Below, in pieces: positions 8,873 through 17,501 of a DNA stretch of 64,000 nt. Position numbers and translations under genes: made by a program. Each line of letters starts with the position of its first letter. Within the stretch, counting starts at the first letter, position 1. The notes under the pieces were generated by a model. That model saw only the letters and a list, made by a program, of their open reading frames with translations, did not search any database and was not told the DNA's origin. The DNA is from Butyrivibrio sp. (GTDB taxonomy: Bacteria > Bacillota > Clostridia > Lachnospirales > Lachnospiraceae): contig JAFXTN010000037.1 in NCBI GenBank assembly GCA_017535785.1, positions 186,001 to 250,000 of the forward strand, read 5' to 3'.

Positions 8873-9646
8873 ATGAAGTTCAGACCTTGTATTGATATTC
8901 ACAACGAAAAAGTAAAACAGATAGTCGGAAGCTCACTGCGCGACAAGAATAGTGCCGCTTCTGAGAATTTTGTATCCGGTAAGGACGCTGTTTTCTACGC
9001 AAGAATGTACAAGGCACACGGACTTAAGGGTGGACACATCATTCTTCTCAATCCCGTAGGCAGTCCTTTTTATCACAGCACCAAGAAGCAGGCCGTAGAG
9101 GCACTTAAGGCTTGTCCCGGACTAATGCAGGTAGGCGGAGGCATTAAGGCTGACAACGCTGCAGAGTTTATAGATGCGGGAGCGACTCATGTCATAGTAA
9201 CGTCTTATGTATTTAAGGACGGCAAGATCAACTATACAAATTTGAGAAAGCTTGTTGATGCCGTTGGTAAGGAGAAGATCGTTCTTGATCTTTCCTGCAA
9301 ATTATCAGACGGCAAATATTACATAGTGACCGACAGATGGCAGAAGCTCACAGACGTTGAGTTGAGCGCTGAGACTTTGGACGAATTGTCCGAGTACTGT
9401 GATGAGTTCCTTGTTCATGCTGCTGATGTTGAAGGCAAGCAGAACGGAATAGAAGAGCATGTGGCTGAGATCCTCGGCAACTGGGGTAAGATTCCCATTA
9501 CATACGCCGGAGGAGCAAGGAGTGTAAGCGACATCAAGAAACTTGCCAAGATAGGTAAGGGAAAAGTAGATGTCACCATCGGAAGTGCCCTTGAGATATT
9601 TGGTGGCAAGCTTAAACTTACGGAAGTCATAGATGCTTGCAAGTGA
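8873..9646 (+). CDS. hisA: ProFAR isomerase HisA, eukaryotic (HIS6) type
   Basis: Predicted 1-(5-phosphoribosyl)-5-[(5-phosphoribosylamino)methylideneamino]imidazole-4-carboxamide isomerase, the fourth step of histidine synthesis. The 257-residue barrel begins FRPCIDIHNEKVKQIVG, with putative catalytic Asp8, and has a second acidic site at Asp139 in IVLDLSCK; phosphate loops QVGGGIK and YAGGARS are present. The insertion-rich layout (RDKNSAASENF, VHAADVEGKQNGI) resembles fungal and plant HIS6 more than classical bacterial HisA. AGGAGAGAG precedes the ATG. It is the third gene of the riboswitch operon, not in a his operon, and other his genes are not in the window. Confidence 0.85.
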   Translation: MKFRPCIDIHNEKVKQIVGSSLRDKNSAASENFVSGKDAVFYARMYKAHGLKGGHIILLNPVGSPFYHSTKKQAVEALKACPGLMQVGGGIKADNAAEFIDAGATHVIVTSYVFKDGKINYTNLRKLVDAVGKEKIVLDLSCKLSDGKYYIVTDRWQKLTDVELSAETLDELSEYCDEFLVHAADVEGKQNGIEEHVAEILGNWGKIPITYAGGARSVSDIKKLAKIGKGKVDVTIGSALEIFGGKLKLTEVIDACK

Positions 9647-9689
9647 TCATTATAAAAATGTTTTTATTTTCGAATAAATACAACGCAAA

Positions 9690-9723
9690 AGAGCCATCCG
9701 ACAAATGTCGGATGGCTCTGATG
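9690..9723. terminator. Terminator between hisA and csp
   Basis: Perfect inverted repeat AGAGCCATCCGACA / TGTCGGATGGCTCT with a 2-base loop. The T-rich tail is better on the minus strand (TTTTGCG), so it ends csp at least, and probably also the dapA operon. Confidence 0.75.
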
Positions 9724-9814
9724 ATTAATCATTGTTACAATCTTGCGAATTCAAAATAAATCTATTTTAAATAAGGCACTTTGTAGTCTGATTAATTAAG
9801 CTTTAAATCTCGAA

Positions 9815-10015
9815 TTAAAGCTTGTTTACGTTTACGGCCTGAGGTCCCTTTTCACCCTGGATTACATCATACTCTACAGAAGCGCCTTCCTCAAGAGACT
9901 TGAAACCTTCCATGTTGAGTCCTGAATAATGTACGAATACATCATTTCCAGCCTCGTCTGAGATGAAACCGTAACCCTTCTGGTTGTTGAACCACTTAAC
10001 AGTACCTTTGTTCAT
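9815..10015 (-). CDS. Cold-shock protein (CspA family)
   Basis: Single OB-fold nucleic-acid chaperone of 66 residues. RNP1 is KGYGFI (13-18) and RNP2 VFVHYS (26-31); the N-terminus [10 protein letters not shown] is typical. It binds single-stranded RNA and DNA and melts secondary structure, often at low temperature or in stationary phase. GGAGG lies 8 bases before the ATG, with a predicted transcript leader of about 54 bases. Confidence 0.96.
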   Translation of the reverse strand: MNKGTVKWFNNQKGYGFISDEAGNDVFVHYSGLNMEGFKSLEEGASVEYDVIQGEKGPQAVNVNKL

Positions 10016-10075
10016 TGTAATACCTCCACATAAAAATAAAAAAATAATCGTTCAGTTGTCTATGACAACAAATTT

Positions 10076-10104
10076 ATAATATCAAACATAAGTGTAAAAG
10101 TAAA
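10076..10104 (-). promoter_or_regulatory. Predicted csp promoter
   Basis: On the minus strand TTTACT (10099-10104), 17-base spacer, TATTAT (10076-10081), upstream of the csp leader. Confidence 0.5.
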
Positions 10105-10228
10105 GCAAATAATATAAATCTTCCCCTATTTACTTTAAAAGTTTAGAGTGATAAAATATTTATGTGTGAAAGTTTTATTGACGCAATATAGTTAATTTCA
10201 CAAACCAAATTTGGAGGAAATGGCAGAT

Positions 10229-10522
10229 ATGAATAAAAAAATCAGAACAGATGCAGTGGACCACCTGTTTGAAGCAATCTTATGCCTACAGAATAAAGAG
10301 GAATGTTATAGTTTTTTTGAAGACTTATGTACAGTAAATGAGCTTTTGTCACTCTCTCAGAGATTTGAAGTGGCTTCAATGCTTAGAGAGCACAAGACTT
10401 ATCTTGAGATTGCAGACAAGACCGGCGCTTCTACAGCTACCATCAGTAGAGTGAATCGCTCGCTTAATTACGGCGATGACGGATATGAGCTGGTATTCGG
10501 AAGATTGCAAGGATTGATTTAA
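10229..10522 (+). CDS. YerC/YecD family TrpR-related regulator
   Basis: Small helical DNA-binding protein of 97 residues. The core matches the TrpR-like fold: VNELLSLSQRFEVASMLREH, then the helix-turn-helix YLEIADKTGASTATISRV and NRSLNYGDDGYELVF. YerC members are uncharacterised or weakly linked to metabolic repression. I start at the ATG at 10229, 11 bases after GGAGG; a reading from TTG at 10211 would put the ribosome site inside the gene. It stands alone, ends in a strong terminator and has no trp genes beside it. Confidence 0.88.
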   Translation: MNKKIRTDAVDHLFEAILCLQNKEECYSFFEDLCTVNELLSLSQRFEVASMLREHKTYLEIADKTGASTATISRVNRSLNYGDDGYELVFGRLQGLI

Positions 10523-10526
10523 TTAT

Positions 10527-10563
10527 TAAAGCCGCTGTGGATCAGATCCACAGCGGCTTTTTT
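10527..10563 (+). terminator. Terminator after the YerC-like gene
   Basis: AAAGCCGCTGTGGATC pairs with GATCCACAGCGGCTTT, followed by seven or more T. It also lies just past the stop of the convergent bactofilin gene. Confidence 0.9.
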
Positions 10564-10574
10564 GTTGTATCTTT

Positions 10575-11045
10575 TTATTTATTTTCTTTATCCTTATCTT
10601 CTGAAGAGTTCTCGTCAGATGACTCTTTGTCGGATGTCATTCTTTCTTTTGCGATCTCGGCAGAGCTTTTATCAAGACCTGTCATATCACATCTTCCCTG
10701 GAAGATGGCGTTTTCGTCAATGATGATGCTCTTGCAAGAGATATCACCGATAACCTTTCCGGTGTCGCTGATCTCAACCTTGCCCTGCGGTGCGGAAACA
10801 TTTCCGTTGATCTCACCTGCAACATAGATATTCACACCGGAAGCTGTTCCGTTGATCTTTCCATCCTGTCCTACGATGAGTGCGCCGCTGATAGTAACGT
10901 TACCCTTGATCGTTCCATCGATTCTGGTAGAGTCCTTTGTGGTAAGCGGACCGTCGATTACAGCACCTGGACCGATGATTGTTCCGACCTGTTCAAGTAA
11001 TGTGCTCTCGGGTATGTCAGTTTCTTTTTTTGAGTTTCCAAACAT
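10575..11045 (-). CDS. Bactofilin (polymer-forming cytoskeletal protein)
   Basis: Bactofilin of 156 residues: a short polar head, a right-handed beta-helix core (about 20-125) of repeating IxGxI/V strands such as TRIDGTIKGNVTISGALIVG, and a charged Ser/Asp/Glu/Lys tail. Bactofilins form nucleotide-independent filaments at the membrane and often position cell-wall enzymes. The ATG at 11045 is preceded by GGAGG at 8 bases; an earlier ATG at 11060 would lie on that site. It starts 16 bases after the end of the LytM-like gene, the usual bactofilin-M23 pairing. Confidence 0.93.
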   Translation of the reverse strand: MFGNSKKETDIPESTLLEQVGTIIGPGAVIDGPLTTKDSTRIDGTIKGNVTISGALIVGQDGKINGTASGVNIYVAGEINGNVSAPQGKVEISDTGKVIGDISCKSIIIDENAIFQGRCDMTGLDKSSAEIAKERMTSDKESSDENSSEDKDKENK

Positions 11046-11061
11046 TCGTAAATCCTCCATT

Positions 11062-11846
11062 TTAACCGTTTATCTCTATGAGCTCCTCCGGGTTTATATA
11101 ATTATCATCCTTCTGGATCTGATAACCCAGTTTGGTATTGTTACCGTCTACAACAAATAGAATGTCGCCTCTGTCCACTTCATCGCCTTCAGAAACAATA
11201 GGTGTGCCTGAGTTGCGATAGATGGAAATATATCCGTTGCCGTGATCTATGGATATGTAATTGCCGAATTTGGCATCTGATGTAACGCTCTGTATTGTAC
11301 CTGTTCCGGCTGCAATGATATTGCTACCTGATGCAGCAGAGAAAAGAACCAGTGGATTGCCTTTCTCTTCATTGGATTCCCGGCTCTCGATCTTGGTGAT
11401 GTCATTTGAATCAACATCGTCTACAGCAAATCCATATTTGCTGTGCCTGTGAGAGGGAAACCGGAAGGTATTGCGTTGTTCTCGGCTTCTGCAGCAGATT
11501 GCTGCTCGTTTTCCAGCCTCATGTTAAGTGCTGCACGAAGCTGTTGGGCTTCATTACCCAGAGTTTCATTGGAAGCCGAAAGCTTATCGTTCTCTTCCGT
11601 GAGGTTCTGGATCTGTGATTTCTGATCAACCTGAATCGATCTGAGATTGCTAATGGTCATTGCAGAAAAAATTACATAACAGATCAAGATTAGAGCTAAG
11701 GTAAAGGCTGTGTAAGCCAAAACCTGGGTCTGAAAATGGTCTAAGTGGAGACGCTTGGTAGATCCGTCTGAGTCTCCTGAAATAACCATAAAAGTATAAT
11801 TTCTTCTGTGTCTGTGTTTTCTGGGCTTAGTCATATCTGCGCTCAT
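11062..11846 (-). pseudogene. Frameshifted membrane LytM/M23-like protein
   Basis: Two reading frames together spell one membrane-anchored M23-like protein of about 261 residues. The first frame (11846-11421) starts MSADMTKPRKHRHRRN after GGAGG, has one membrane helix (FTLALILICYVIFSAMTI), a coiled coil and ends just after PSGFPLTGTA. The M23 domain (FGNYISIDHGNGYISIYRN to LGYQI) continues to 11062 in the -1 frame. Adding one A to the short A run at plus positions 11437-11439 would join them. The M23 domain also lacks the usual metal-binding His residues (YRN for YAH, LGYQI for LHFEI), so even the intact protein would be a LytM factor rather than an enzyme. Sequencing error is possible. Confidence 0.8.
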
Positions 11847-11973
11847 ATTCACCTCCGACTCATAACAACGTATTTTAACATATTTCAACTTGGTTACGCA
11901 ACTTTTGACCCTTTAGCGCACGGGGCGAAGATAAGAAAAGTGCGTGTTTTAGTGCGTTTCAGGCAATAAAATA

Positions 11974-12002
11974 CCCTGCCGGGTTTATGAGACTCGGCAG
12001 GG
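11974..12002 (-). terminator. Terminator of the GH94 gene
   Basis: CCCTGCCG and CGGCAGGG arms, followed on the minus strand by TATTTTATT. It lies 43 bases past the cellobiose phosphorylase stop. Confidence 0.75.
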
Positions 12003-12045
12003 CGATAAGTATTAAAACAAGGTATTAAAATATGAAATACCGGTG

Positions 12046-14499
12046 TTAGCCCATGATAGCTTCTACAGTGTATTCTTTAACACTCTCATCGTAAGGAATG
12101 ATGTTTCCTTCGATCTCTTTACCGTTTACTACAAGCTTCTGGATACCCTTCTGAGCACCATTCTGCTTAACGCTGATGTTATATGTTGCGCCACGATATT
12201 TTCTTGTAAGTGAGAAATCACCAAAGTCTGCAGGTACACAAGGGTTGATTGAAAGACCGTTGTGTGTGGGATATACGCCAAGGATATACTGTGATATGTT
12301 GACGAATGTCCAAGCTGCTGTTCCTGTAAGCCAGCTGTTCTTACCCTGACCGAAGAACTTAGCATCCTTTCCGGCAACCATCTGTGAGTATACATAAGGC
12401 TCTGTGCAGTGGATCTCACTGATCTCTTCGATGTAAGCAGGGCAGGTCTTCTTGTAGATCTCGAATGCTCTGTCACCGTGTCCGAGAACTGTCTCAGCAA
12501 TAGATACCCAAGGATTGTTGTGACAGAAGATACCGCCGTTCTCTTTGTATCCCGGTGGATATGAACTAACTTCACCAAGTTCAAGATGATATTTGGTATA
12601 TGCAGGCTGGAAGATCATTACGCCGTACTTTGTATCAAGTCTCTCTTCAACGCTCTTAAGAGCCTTTGCTGCGAGACCTTCTTCAACACCGATTCCAGCA
12701 AGTACGCAGAAGCCCTGAGGCTCGATGTAGATCTGACCTTCTTCGCATTCTTTTGAACCAACCTTGTTGGAATATGCGTCATAAGCTCTTACGAACCATT
12801 CGCCATCCCATCCGGCTGTACATGTAGCATCATAAACCTTCTTAACTTCTTCACGTGCTCTTGCAGCTTCAGCATTGTCGCCAAGGAGTTCTGCAAGCTG
12901 AGCATACTCTTCACCGTACTTAACGAACATTCCTGCGATGAATACAGACTCAGCAACGGGACCTTCTGAAGGACCGAATGTCTGGAATGACTCTCCGGGA
13001 TGCTCTGAGAAGCAGTTGAGATTCAAGCAGTCGTTCCAATCGGCACGTCCGATAAGAGGAAGACCGTGAGGACCCTTGTGAGTTGCTGTGAAGTTGAATG
13101 AGCACTTAAGGTGCTCCATAAGTGTCTTAGCAACACTCATATCATTATCGAAAGGAACCATCTCTTTAAGGATAGAGAGATCGCCTGTTTCTCTTATATA
13201 TGCGCTTGTACCTGCGATGAGCCATAAAGGATCGTCGTTGAAGCCTGAACCGATGTCGGAGTTACCCTTCTTGGTAAGAGGCTGGTACTGATGATATGCG
13301 CTACCATCCTGGAACTGAGTAGAAGCGATATCAATGATACGCTGTCTTGCTCTGTCGGGAATGAGATGAACGAATCCGAGAAGATCCTGACAAGAATCTC
13401 TGAATCCCATTCCACGTCCGATACCTGACTCGTAGTAAGAAGCTGAACGAGACATATTGAATGTAACCATACACTGATACTGGTTCCAGATGTTAACCAT
13501 ACGATCAACCTTCTCATTAGAAGAAGATACATGGTAAATAGTAAGAAGGTTCTTCCAGTAATCGTTGAGCTCTTTAAGAGCCTTGTCTACAGCTTCAACA
13601 GTCTTGTAGCTGTCAAGCATCTCAAATGCGCGCTTCTTATTGATCACGCCGGGAGCTTCCCACTTCTCATCCTGAGGATTCTCAATGTATCCGAGAGTGA
13701 AGATGAATGTCTTGGACTCGCCGGGAGCAAGCTCGATATTGATCTGCTGTGAAGCGATGGGTGACCATCCGCTTGCGATAGAACCTGTGCACTTACCGTC
13801 AGCAACAACATCAGGGCTGTCGGGACCGTTGTATGCACCAAGGAATGCATCTCTGCTTGTATCAAAACCGTCAACTGCAGTGTTAACACCGTATACGGCG
13901 TAGTGATTTCTACGCTCTCTGTACTCTGTCTTATGGAAGATTGCTGAACCGCCGTTTACAACTTCCACTTCACCGATGCTAAGGTTACGCTGGAAGTTCT
14001 TCATGTCGTCGTCTGCATTCCAAAGACACCATTCTACATAAGAGAAAAGAGAAAGCTTAGCAGCTGTACTCTTGTTGTTGGTGATAGTGATCTTTGAAAC
14101 TTCGCAGTTATCATTCATAGGAACGAATGTAAGGAGCTCTGCCTTAACGTCGTTCTTGGTTGAAGTGAACTTACTGTATCCAAGACCATGACGGCACTCG
14201 TAGCTGTCGAGAGCTGTCTTTACAGGCTGCCATCCGGGATTCCAGATAACTTCACTTGCTGAATCGGTTGTATCCTTAATATAGAAGTATTTACCATTGT
14301 TGTCATAAGGAACATTGTTGTAACGATACCTTGTAAGTCTTAAAAGCTTGGCATCTTTAAAGAATGTGTATCCGCCACAGGTGTTGGAAATAAGTGTAAA
14401 GAACTCCTTATTACCGAGGTAATTGATCCAAGGAAGAGGAGTCTTGGGCGTCGTGATGACGTACTCACACGCCTGATCGTCAAAAAATCCGTATTTCAT
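12046..14499 (-). CDS. Cellobiose phosphorylase (GH94)
   Basis: Inverting phosphorylase of 817 residues, converting cellobiose and phosphate into glucose 1-phosphate and glucose in the cytosol. The length is the usual one for cellobiose phosphorylase. An N-terminal beta-sandwich (about 1-290) is followed by an (alpha/alpha)6 catalytic barrel; Asp490 in [11 protein letters not shown] matches the known general acid, FRDSCQD (366-372) is part of the active site, and the late [12 protein letters not shown] and TGTAAW motifs are intact. TGGAGGG precedes the ATG. The gene is divergent from its presumed LacI regulator, and a LacI-type operator lies between its promoter and ribosome site. A cellodextrin specificity cannot be excluded. 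Confidence 0.93.
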   Translation of the reverse strand: MKYGFFDDQACEYVITTPKTPLPWINYLGNKEFFTLISNTCGGYTFFKDAKLLRLTRYRYNNVPYDNNGKYFYIKDTTDSASEVIWNPGWQPVKTALDSYECRHGLGYSKFTSTKNDVKAELLTFVPMNDNCEVSKITITNNKSTAAKLSLFSYVEWCLWNADDDMKNFQRNLSIGEVEVVNGGSAIFHKTEYRERRNHYAVYGVNTAVDGFDTSRDAFLGAYNGPDSPDVVADGKCTGSIASGWSPIASQQINIELAPGESKTFIFTLGYIENPQDEKWEAPGVINKKRAFEMLDSYKTVEAVDKALKELNDYWKNLLTIYHVSSSNEKVDRMVNIWNQYQCMVTFNMSRSASYYESGIGRGMGFRDSCQDLLGFVHLIPDRARQRIIDIASTQFQDGSAYHQYQPLTKKGNSDIGSGFNDDPLWLIAGTSAYIRETGDLSILKEMVPFDNDMSVAKTLMEHLKCSFNFTATHKGPHGLPLIGRADWNDCLNLNCFSEHPGESFQTFGPSEGPVAESVFIAGMFVKYGEEYAQLAELLGDNAEAARAREEVKKVYDATCTAGWDGEWFVRAYDAYSNKVGSKECEEGQIYIEPQGFCVLAGIGVEEGLAAKALKSVEERLDTKYGVMIFQPAYTKYHLELGEVSSYPPGYKENGGIFCHNNPWVSIAETVLGHGDRAFEIYKKTCPAYIEEISEIHCTEPYVYSQMVAGKDAKFFGQGKNSWLTGTAAWTFVNISQYILGVYPTHNGLSINPCVPADFGDFSLTRKYRGATYNISVKQNGAQKGIQKLVVNGKEIEGNIIPYDESVKEYTVEAIMG

Positions 14500-14516
14500 A
14501 CTTACCCTCCAGTTAA

Positions 14517-14530
14517 CTTAAACGTTTTCG
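14517..14530 (-). promoter_or_regulatory. LacI-type operator, copy 1 (before GH94)
   Basis: Minus strand CGAAAACGTTTAAG, between the GH94 transcription start and its ribosome binding site, where a bound repressor would block elongation. Confidence 0.75.
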
Positions 14531-14545
14531 GAAATATATACGCAC

Positions 14546-14574
14546 ATTATATATGTTAATTTACAGTAATGCAA
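14546..14574 (-). promoter_or_regulatory. Promoter of the GH94 gene
   Basis: Minus strand TTGCAT (14569-14574), 17-base spacer, TATAAT (14546-14551). The predicted start lies about 10 bases before operator copy 1. Confidence 0.75.
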
Positions 14575-14678
14575 TAGTAATTTTTTCAAAGTTGCAAACG
14601 TAGAAACCGCATAAATACTGGATAATTTTAAAAATACATCCGAAACACCGCGCCATATGCGGCTTAAGAGGGCAGTAG

Positions 14679-14692
14679 CGAAAACGTTTACT
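14679..14692 (+). promoter_or_regulatory. LacI-type operator, copy 2 (central)
   Basis: CGAAAACGTTTACT, matching copies 1 and 3 at 11 or 12 of 14 bases. It is about 160-175 bases from each of the others and not at a promoter, so it may support looping. Confidence 0.6.
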
Positions 14693-14817
14693 ATAAATAT
14701 TGAAGAAAGATATATGAAATAATAATACAACTCGGAATAATGTATAAAAATCGAAAAGAATTTTTGGTAGAAACAGACAAAAATGTATAACATGCACAAA
14801 AAAAGAGGCCGTTCATA

Positions 14818-14846
14818 TTGCTTTTGATGGGAAAATGATGTATATT
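14818..14846 (+). promoter_or_regulatory. Promoter of the LacI-transporter operon
   Basis: TTGCTT (14818-14823), 17-base spacer, TATATT (14841-14846), with operator copy 3 beginning at the expected start point. Confidence 0.7.
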
Positions 14847-14853
14847 GATTTCA

Positions 14854-14867
14854 CGAAAACGATTAAG
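14854..14867 (+). promoter_or_regulatory. LacI-type operator, copy 3 (before the regulator)
   Basis: CGAAAACGATTAAG, overlapping the predicted transcription start of the LacI gene. Fits autoregulation. Confidence 0.75.
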
Positions 14868-14887
14868 TACAGAGACGGGAAATTGAT

Positions 14888-15913
14888 ATGGCTAAAAGGA
14901 AAGTATCACTAAAAGACATATCCATAGCCTGCGGGGTGTCGGTTGCGACTGTTTCGAAAGCACTTAATGATCATCATGACATCGGTCAGGAAACTAAGGA
15001 ACATATAAGACATGTTGCCGAGAGCTTAGGGTATCGCCCTAACGCTGCTGCACAAGCTCTTAAGACGAACAGGACCAACAACATCGGAGTTTTGTTTGTA
15101 GATGAGGCCAACAGTGGTCTCACTCATGATTATTTCAATCATGTTCTTAACAGCTTCAAGAATACGGCCGAGGAAAATGGCTTTGACATTACTTTCATTA
15201 ATGGAGGTAAGGCCAGGATCAATAACATGTCATATTTGTCGCATGCTATTTACAGAGGCTTTGACGGAGTGGTGATCGCTTGTGTCGATTTCTTCGATCC
15301 GGAGGTTGATGAACTCGTTAAGAGTAGTATTCCCGTTGTTACTATTGACCATATCTTCTATAACAGGATAGCGGTCATATCGGATAACGTTAACGGTATG
15401 AGAGAACTTACTGAATATGTGTGCAATCAGGGTCACAGGAAGATCGCATATGTAAGAGGTGTTGAGTCATCCGTTACACAGAGCAGACTTGCAAGCTTCT
15501 ATAAGACATTGCAGGAGCACGGGATCGATATTCCCGATGAATATGTGGTCATTGCACCGTACCGTGATACGGATGCTGCTTATGAGGCCACCAATAAATT
15601 ATTGGATCTCCAAGATCCTCCGACATGTATTTTTTATCCGGATGATTTTGCTGCACTCGGTGGTATCAATGCCATCAGAGAAAGAGGGCTTAAGATTCCC
15701 GATGATGTTTCCGTAGTCGGATACGACGGACTTGAGATCTCAAGCAGACTCACACCCAAGATGACAACTATTGTTCAGGACAGTGAGAAGATAGGAACGA
15801 TCGCAGCTACAAAGCTTATCGATCTTATCAATAATCCCAAGGGAACACTTATAGAACAGATTGTTGTAAAGGGAAAACTTGAACCGGGAGCATCGGTCAA
15901 GAAACTTAATTAA
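14888..15913 (+). CDS. LacI family regulator of the cellobiose locus
   Basis: LacI/GalR regulator of 341 residues. The N-terminal helix-turn-helix SLKDISIACGVSVATVSKAL and hinge NAAAQALKTNRTNNIG are followed by a periplasmic-binding-protein-like effector domain with the usual C-terminal VSVVGYDGLEI and PKMTTI segments. It probably represses the divergent GH94 gene and its own operon until a cello-oligosaccharide or derivative binds. A binding protein and two permeases follow it, most simply as one transcript, since no second promoter or terminator is obvious in the 72-base gap. Confidence 0.92.
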   Translation: MAKRKVSLKDISIACGVSVATVSKALNDHHDIGQETKEHIRHVAESLGYRPNAAAQALKTNRTNNIGVLFVDEANSGLTHDYFNHVLNSFKNTAEENGFDITFINGGKARINNMSYLSHAIYRGFDGVVIACVDFFDPEVDELVKSSIPVVTIDHIFYNRIAVISDNVNGMRELTEYVCNQGHRKIAYVRGVESSVTQSRLASFYKTLQEHGIDIPDEYVVIAPYRDTDAAYEATNKLLDLQDPPTCIFYPDDFAALGGINAIRERGLKIPDDVSVVGYDGLEISSRLTPKMTTIVQDSEKIGTIAATKLIDLINNPKGTLIEQIVVKGKLEPGASVKKLN

Positions 15914-15985
15914 GGTTTAAGGCGGCCGCGGGCTGTTTTAAATACATACAATGACAAACTCACATAAGAGGGAGGTATTAAGGTT

Positions 15986-17398
15986 ATGAAGAAGAAATTT
16001 CTTAGCGTAGTTCTTTGTGCTACTATGGTTGCCGGAATGCTTACAGCATGTGGTAACACAGCAGCTACAGCTCCTGCAGAGACACCTGCAGAGACAGCAG
16101 ATGCAACTGACGCAACAGCAGAAACACCTGCAGCTGACACAGCAGTTGCAGCAGATGAGGGAAAGGTACTCAACATTTATTGTTGGAATGACGAGTTCCA
16201 GAGAAGAGTTAAGGATCACTATCCGGGATACACTGAGGTAGATGCTACCACAGGTACAATCGGTGATGTAACTGTAAAGTGGAACATTACTCCTAACCAG
16301 GACAATGCTTATCAGAACAACCTCGATGAGAACCTTCTCAAGCAGGCTGATGCAGCAGCAGATGATAAGATTGATATATTCCTTGTAGAAGCTGACTATG
16401 CACTTAAGTATGTAGATGAAGATGTAACATTGCCTGTAGCTGATCTTGGTATCACAGATGCTGATATCGCTGATCAGTACAAATACACACAGGATGTTAT
16501 GACAGATTCTAACGGCGTTCTTAAGGGACTTTCATGGCAGGGTTGCCCCGGTGTTCTTATTTACAACCGTGAGGCTGCTAAGGAAGTTCTCGGATCAGAT
16601 GATCCTGCAGAAGTTCAGAAGGCTGTAGCTGATTGGGATGCATTCTCAAAGACAGCTGCTGAGATGAAGAAGGCCGGATACAGCATGACAGCTACAACAA
16701 ACGATGCTTATCGTGTATTCTCTAACAACGTATCAGGTAAGTGGGTACAGGATGGCAAGGTTGTTATCGACGAGAACATCATGAAGTGGGTTGAGATGTC
16801 TAAGGATATGGCTGACAAGGGTGAGGTTGCTTCAACTTCAGACCTTTGGAGCGAAGACTGGAACAAGGGATTCTATCCTGACGGAAAGGTATTCTGCTAC
16901 TTTGGACCCGCTTGGATGATCAACTTCTCAATGGCTGCTGACAAGGAAGGCTCAATCGCTAATGCAGGTGGTTGGGGAGCAACAGAGGGACCTCAGGGCT
17001 TCTTCTGGGGCGGAACATGGATCTGCGCAGCTCAGGGAACAGATAACGCTGTTCTTATCGCAGACATCATGAAGGCTCTTACAACAAACAAGGATATCAT
17101 GCTTGATATCGTTACAGCTGACAGTGATTTCGTAAACAACAAGCCCGCTATGGAAGAGGCAGCAGGCAAGGACGAGTTCGCATTTGATGTACTTGGCGGA
17201 CAGAATCCTCTTGCTATGTTCGCAAAGGGCGCTGAGAACTGCGATCTTTCAAATCAGTGTGCATACGATCAGGGATGTAACGAAGAGTTCCAGAAGGCTA
17301 TGAAGAACTACTTCGACGGAAACGCTACTCTTGATGAGGCTCTTGCAGCATTCAAGAAGGCTATCGTTGAGAAGTATCCTGACGTAACAGCAGAGTAA
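15986..17398 (+). CDS. Sugar ABC transporter substrate-binding lipoprotein
   Basis: Family 1 extracellular solute-binding protein of 470 residues. A lipoprotein signal peptide ends in lipobox LTAC, with Cys at 22, followed by a low-complexity Ala/Thr/Glu/Pro linker (about 25-58) and the binding domain starting VLNIYCWNDEFQRRV. It captures sugar outside the membrane and delivers it to the two permeases downstream; next to a cellobiose phosphorylase the ligand is probably cellobiose or short cellodextrins. GAGGGAGG lies upstream, within normal distance of the ATG. A strong hairpin just after the gene may raise its expression above that of the permeases. Confidence 0.92.
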   Translation: MKKKFLSVVLCATMVAGMLTACGNTAATAPAETPAETADATDATAETPAADTAVAADEGKVLNIYCWNDEFQRRVKDHYPGYTEVDATTGTIGDVTVKWNITPNQDNAYQNNLDENLLKQADAAADDKIDIFLVEADYALKYVDEDVTLPVADLGITDADIADQYKYTQDVMTDSNGVLKGLSWQGCPGVLIYNREAAKEVLGSDDPAEVQKAVADWDAFSKTAAEMKKAGYSMTATTNDAYRVFSNNVSGKWVQDGKVVIDENIMKWVEMSKDMADKGEVASTSDLWSEDWNKGFYPDGKVFCYFGPAWMINFSMAADKEGSIANAGGWGATEGPQGFFWGGTWICAAQGTDNAVLIADIMKALTTNKDIMLDIVTADSDFVNNKPAMEEAAGKDEFAFDVLGGQNPLAMFAKGAENCDLSNQCAYDQGCNEEFQKAMKNYFDGNATLDEALAAFKKAIVEKYPDVTAE

Positions 17399-17451
17399 TT
17401 TATAGATCAGTAATGATCTGATCAGATATTTCTTATTAGAGGGTATTAGTC

Positions 17452-17477
17452 GGGGCGCATTAGGGTTAGTGCGCCCC
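17452..17477 (+). other. Intercistronic hairpin after the binding protein gene
   Basis: GGGGCGCA pairs with TGCGCCCC around a short loop and has no T run. This is typical of a 3' stabilising hairpin between binding-protein and permease genes. GATCAGTAATGATC, also self-complementary, lies about 40 bases upstream. Confidence 0.65.
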
Positions 17478-17501
17478 ATATATTAAGAAAAGGGAGCGCT
17501 T

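Larger units (their letters stand above)
14500..14887. other. Divergent regulatory region of the cellobiose locus
   Basis: AT-rich non-coding stretch with two opposed promoters and three copies of one operator (listed separately). The central 200 bases hold no other feature that I recognise; open frames there lack ribosome sites and family resemblance. Confidence 0.7.

Noticed and set aside
11454..11460. TTTCCCT as proof of programmed -1 frameshifting in the LytM gene
   Set aside because: The heptamer has the right form and phase, but CCC is a poor slip codon, no downstream structure is obvious, and loss of one A at 11437-11439 explains the join better. Kept only as an alternative.
14518..14799. 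Small minus-strand frames in the cellobiose control region
   Set aside because: They run through the promoter and operator copies, are Phe/Tyr/Ile-rich as expected of AT-rich DNA, and lack ribosome sites.
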